Source of the DNA: Candidatus Margulisiibacteriota bacterium
GTDB taxonomy: Bacteria > Margulisbacteria > WOR-1 > XYC2-FULL-46-14 > JAHJBW01
Direction of reading: 5' to 3'
NCBI GenBank assembly: GCA_018813405.1
Contig: JAHJBW010000052.1
Coordinates: 1 to 5,444 of the forward strand
DNA length: 5,444 bases
Shown in pieces: positions 5,114-5,444 of the stretch (within the stretch, counting starts at the first letter, position 1; each line of letters begins with the position of its first letter). The position numbers and the translations under genes were made by a program. The notes under the pieces are model-generated. The model had not been told where the DNA came from. It was given only the letters and a program-made list of their open reading frames with translations, and ran no database searches.

Positions 5114-5444
5114 TATTCGTGGTCCAATTCATCCAGTAACGTGTCCATGAATATTTTCTTATCAAACGACCTCTCGCATTCCAAAGAAAGAGACGTGGCT
5201 GTCGATTCAAGGTCTGGTGAAAATTCATTCATGTTAAGATTGATCCCTATCCCCACGATCAAAACGGGGGTGCCCGAACATGTTATTCTCTCTATAAGTA
5301 TGCCGCATATCTTTTTCCCTTCAAGCAGAACATCATTTGGGGCCTTTATCGAGGCTTTCCTTCCGCTTACTTTTTTGATGGTATTTATGACCGCCTGAGA
5401 AGCCAGAAGAGTAAAGATGGATGTATCGGCAGGACTTTTATAGG
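5086..5444 (-). CDS. birA: Biotin--[acetyl-CoA-carboxylase] ligase (BirA/BPL), C-terminal 118 residues, 5' end outside the window
   Basis: Partial gene entering from the right edge and ending at TAA. The fragment (numbered from the first full codon) contains the biotin protein ligase core: IKAPNDV (32-38) aligns with the family's KWPND motif, with the catalytic lysine at 33; KKICGILIE (43-51) matches the K-x-x-GILVE strand; and VGIGINLNMN (63-72) matches the GIGIN strand. BPL activates biotin with ATP and attaches it to the carrier-protein subunit of acetyl-CoA carboxylase and related enzymes. Two oddities: the tryptophan of KWPND is alanine, and the protein ends about 46 residues after GIGIN, so most of the C-terminal SH3-like domain of E. 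coli BirA is absent. Whether an N-terminal repressor domain exists cannot be seen. aroH begins 31 nt downstream in the same direction, so co-transcription is likely. Confidence 0.9.
   Translation of the reverse strand, partial: YKSPADTSIFTLLASQAVINTIKKVSGRKASIKAPNDVLLEGKKICGILIERITCSGTPVLIVGIGINLNMNEFSPDLESTATSLSLECERSFDKKIFMDTLLDELDHEYSKFLANRI

Noticed and set aside
5057..5398. 113-codon open frame on the plus strand at the right edge
   Set aside because: The minus strand here encodes an unmistakable biotin ligase core, so this frame is a shadow.

Overview
The window is gene-dense, ordinary bacterial chromosome: eight protein genes, two of them cut by the window edges, and no RNA gene, mobile element, CRISPR array or gene-free stretch over 100 bases. 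The gene set (type IV pilus/type II secretion ATPase, single-domain response regulators, an AroH-class chorismate mutase beside a Thermotoga-type DAHP synthase, HflX, a biotin ligase) points to a free-living or environmental bacterium with moderate GC. The style recalls Omnitrophota, Elusimicrobiota or deltaproteobacterial-type lineages, but the sequence alone does not fix the phylum.

Layout, left to right. Positions 1-2597 (minus strand) carry a tight operon transcribed right to left: REC protein A, pilB, REC protein B, pilC (N-terminal part only). The REC A/pilB junction shares one base (TAGTG) and the REC B/pilC junction shares one base (TAATG); pilB and REC B are 15 nt apart. Positions 2634-3713 (plus strand) hold hflX, divergent from the pilus operon. 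Positions 3676-5444 (minus strand) hold birA (C-terminal part only), aroH and aroF. aroH and aroF share ATGA. aroF converges on hflX, and the two coding regions overlap by 38 bp.

How the parts work together. PilB should power pilin polymerisation or pseudopilus assembly and PilC is its inner-membrane platform. The two phosphoacceptor REC proteins interleaved with them probably feed a signal into this motor. The c-di-GMP ligand positions in the PilB N-terminal domain look eroded, which makes another input route more interesting. AroF and AroH act at the entry and at the Phe/Tyr branch of aromatic amino-acid synthesis. HflX is a ribosome-splitting stress GTPase.

The most notable signals are in the 36-bp gap between REC A and hflX. 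A near-consensus sigma70-type promoter (TTGACC-17-TATAAT) faces the pilus operon and places the predicted transcription start on the A of the REC A ATG, so that mRNA may be leaderless. An extended -10 (TGcTATAAT) for hflX lies inside the spacer of that promoter, so the two promoters cannot be occupied at once. I see no clearly new multi-gene system; the interest is in regulatory architecture and in residue-level oddities of known families.
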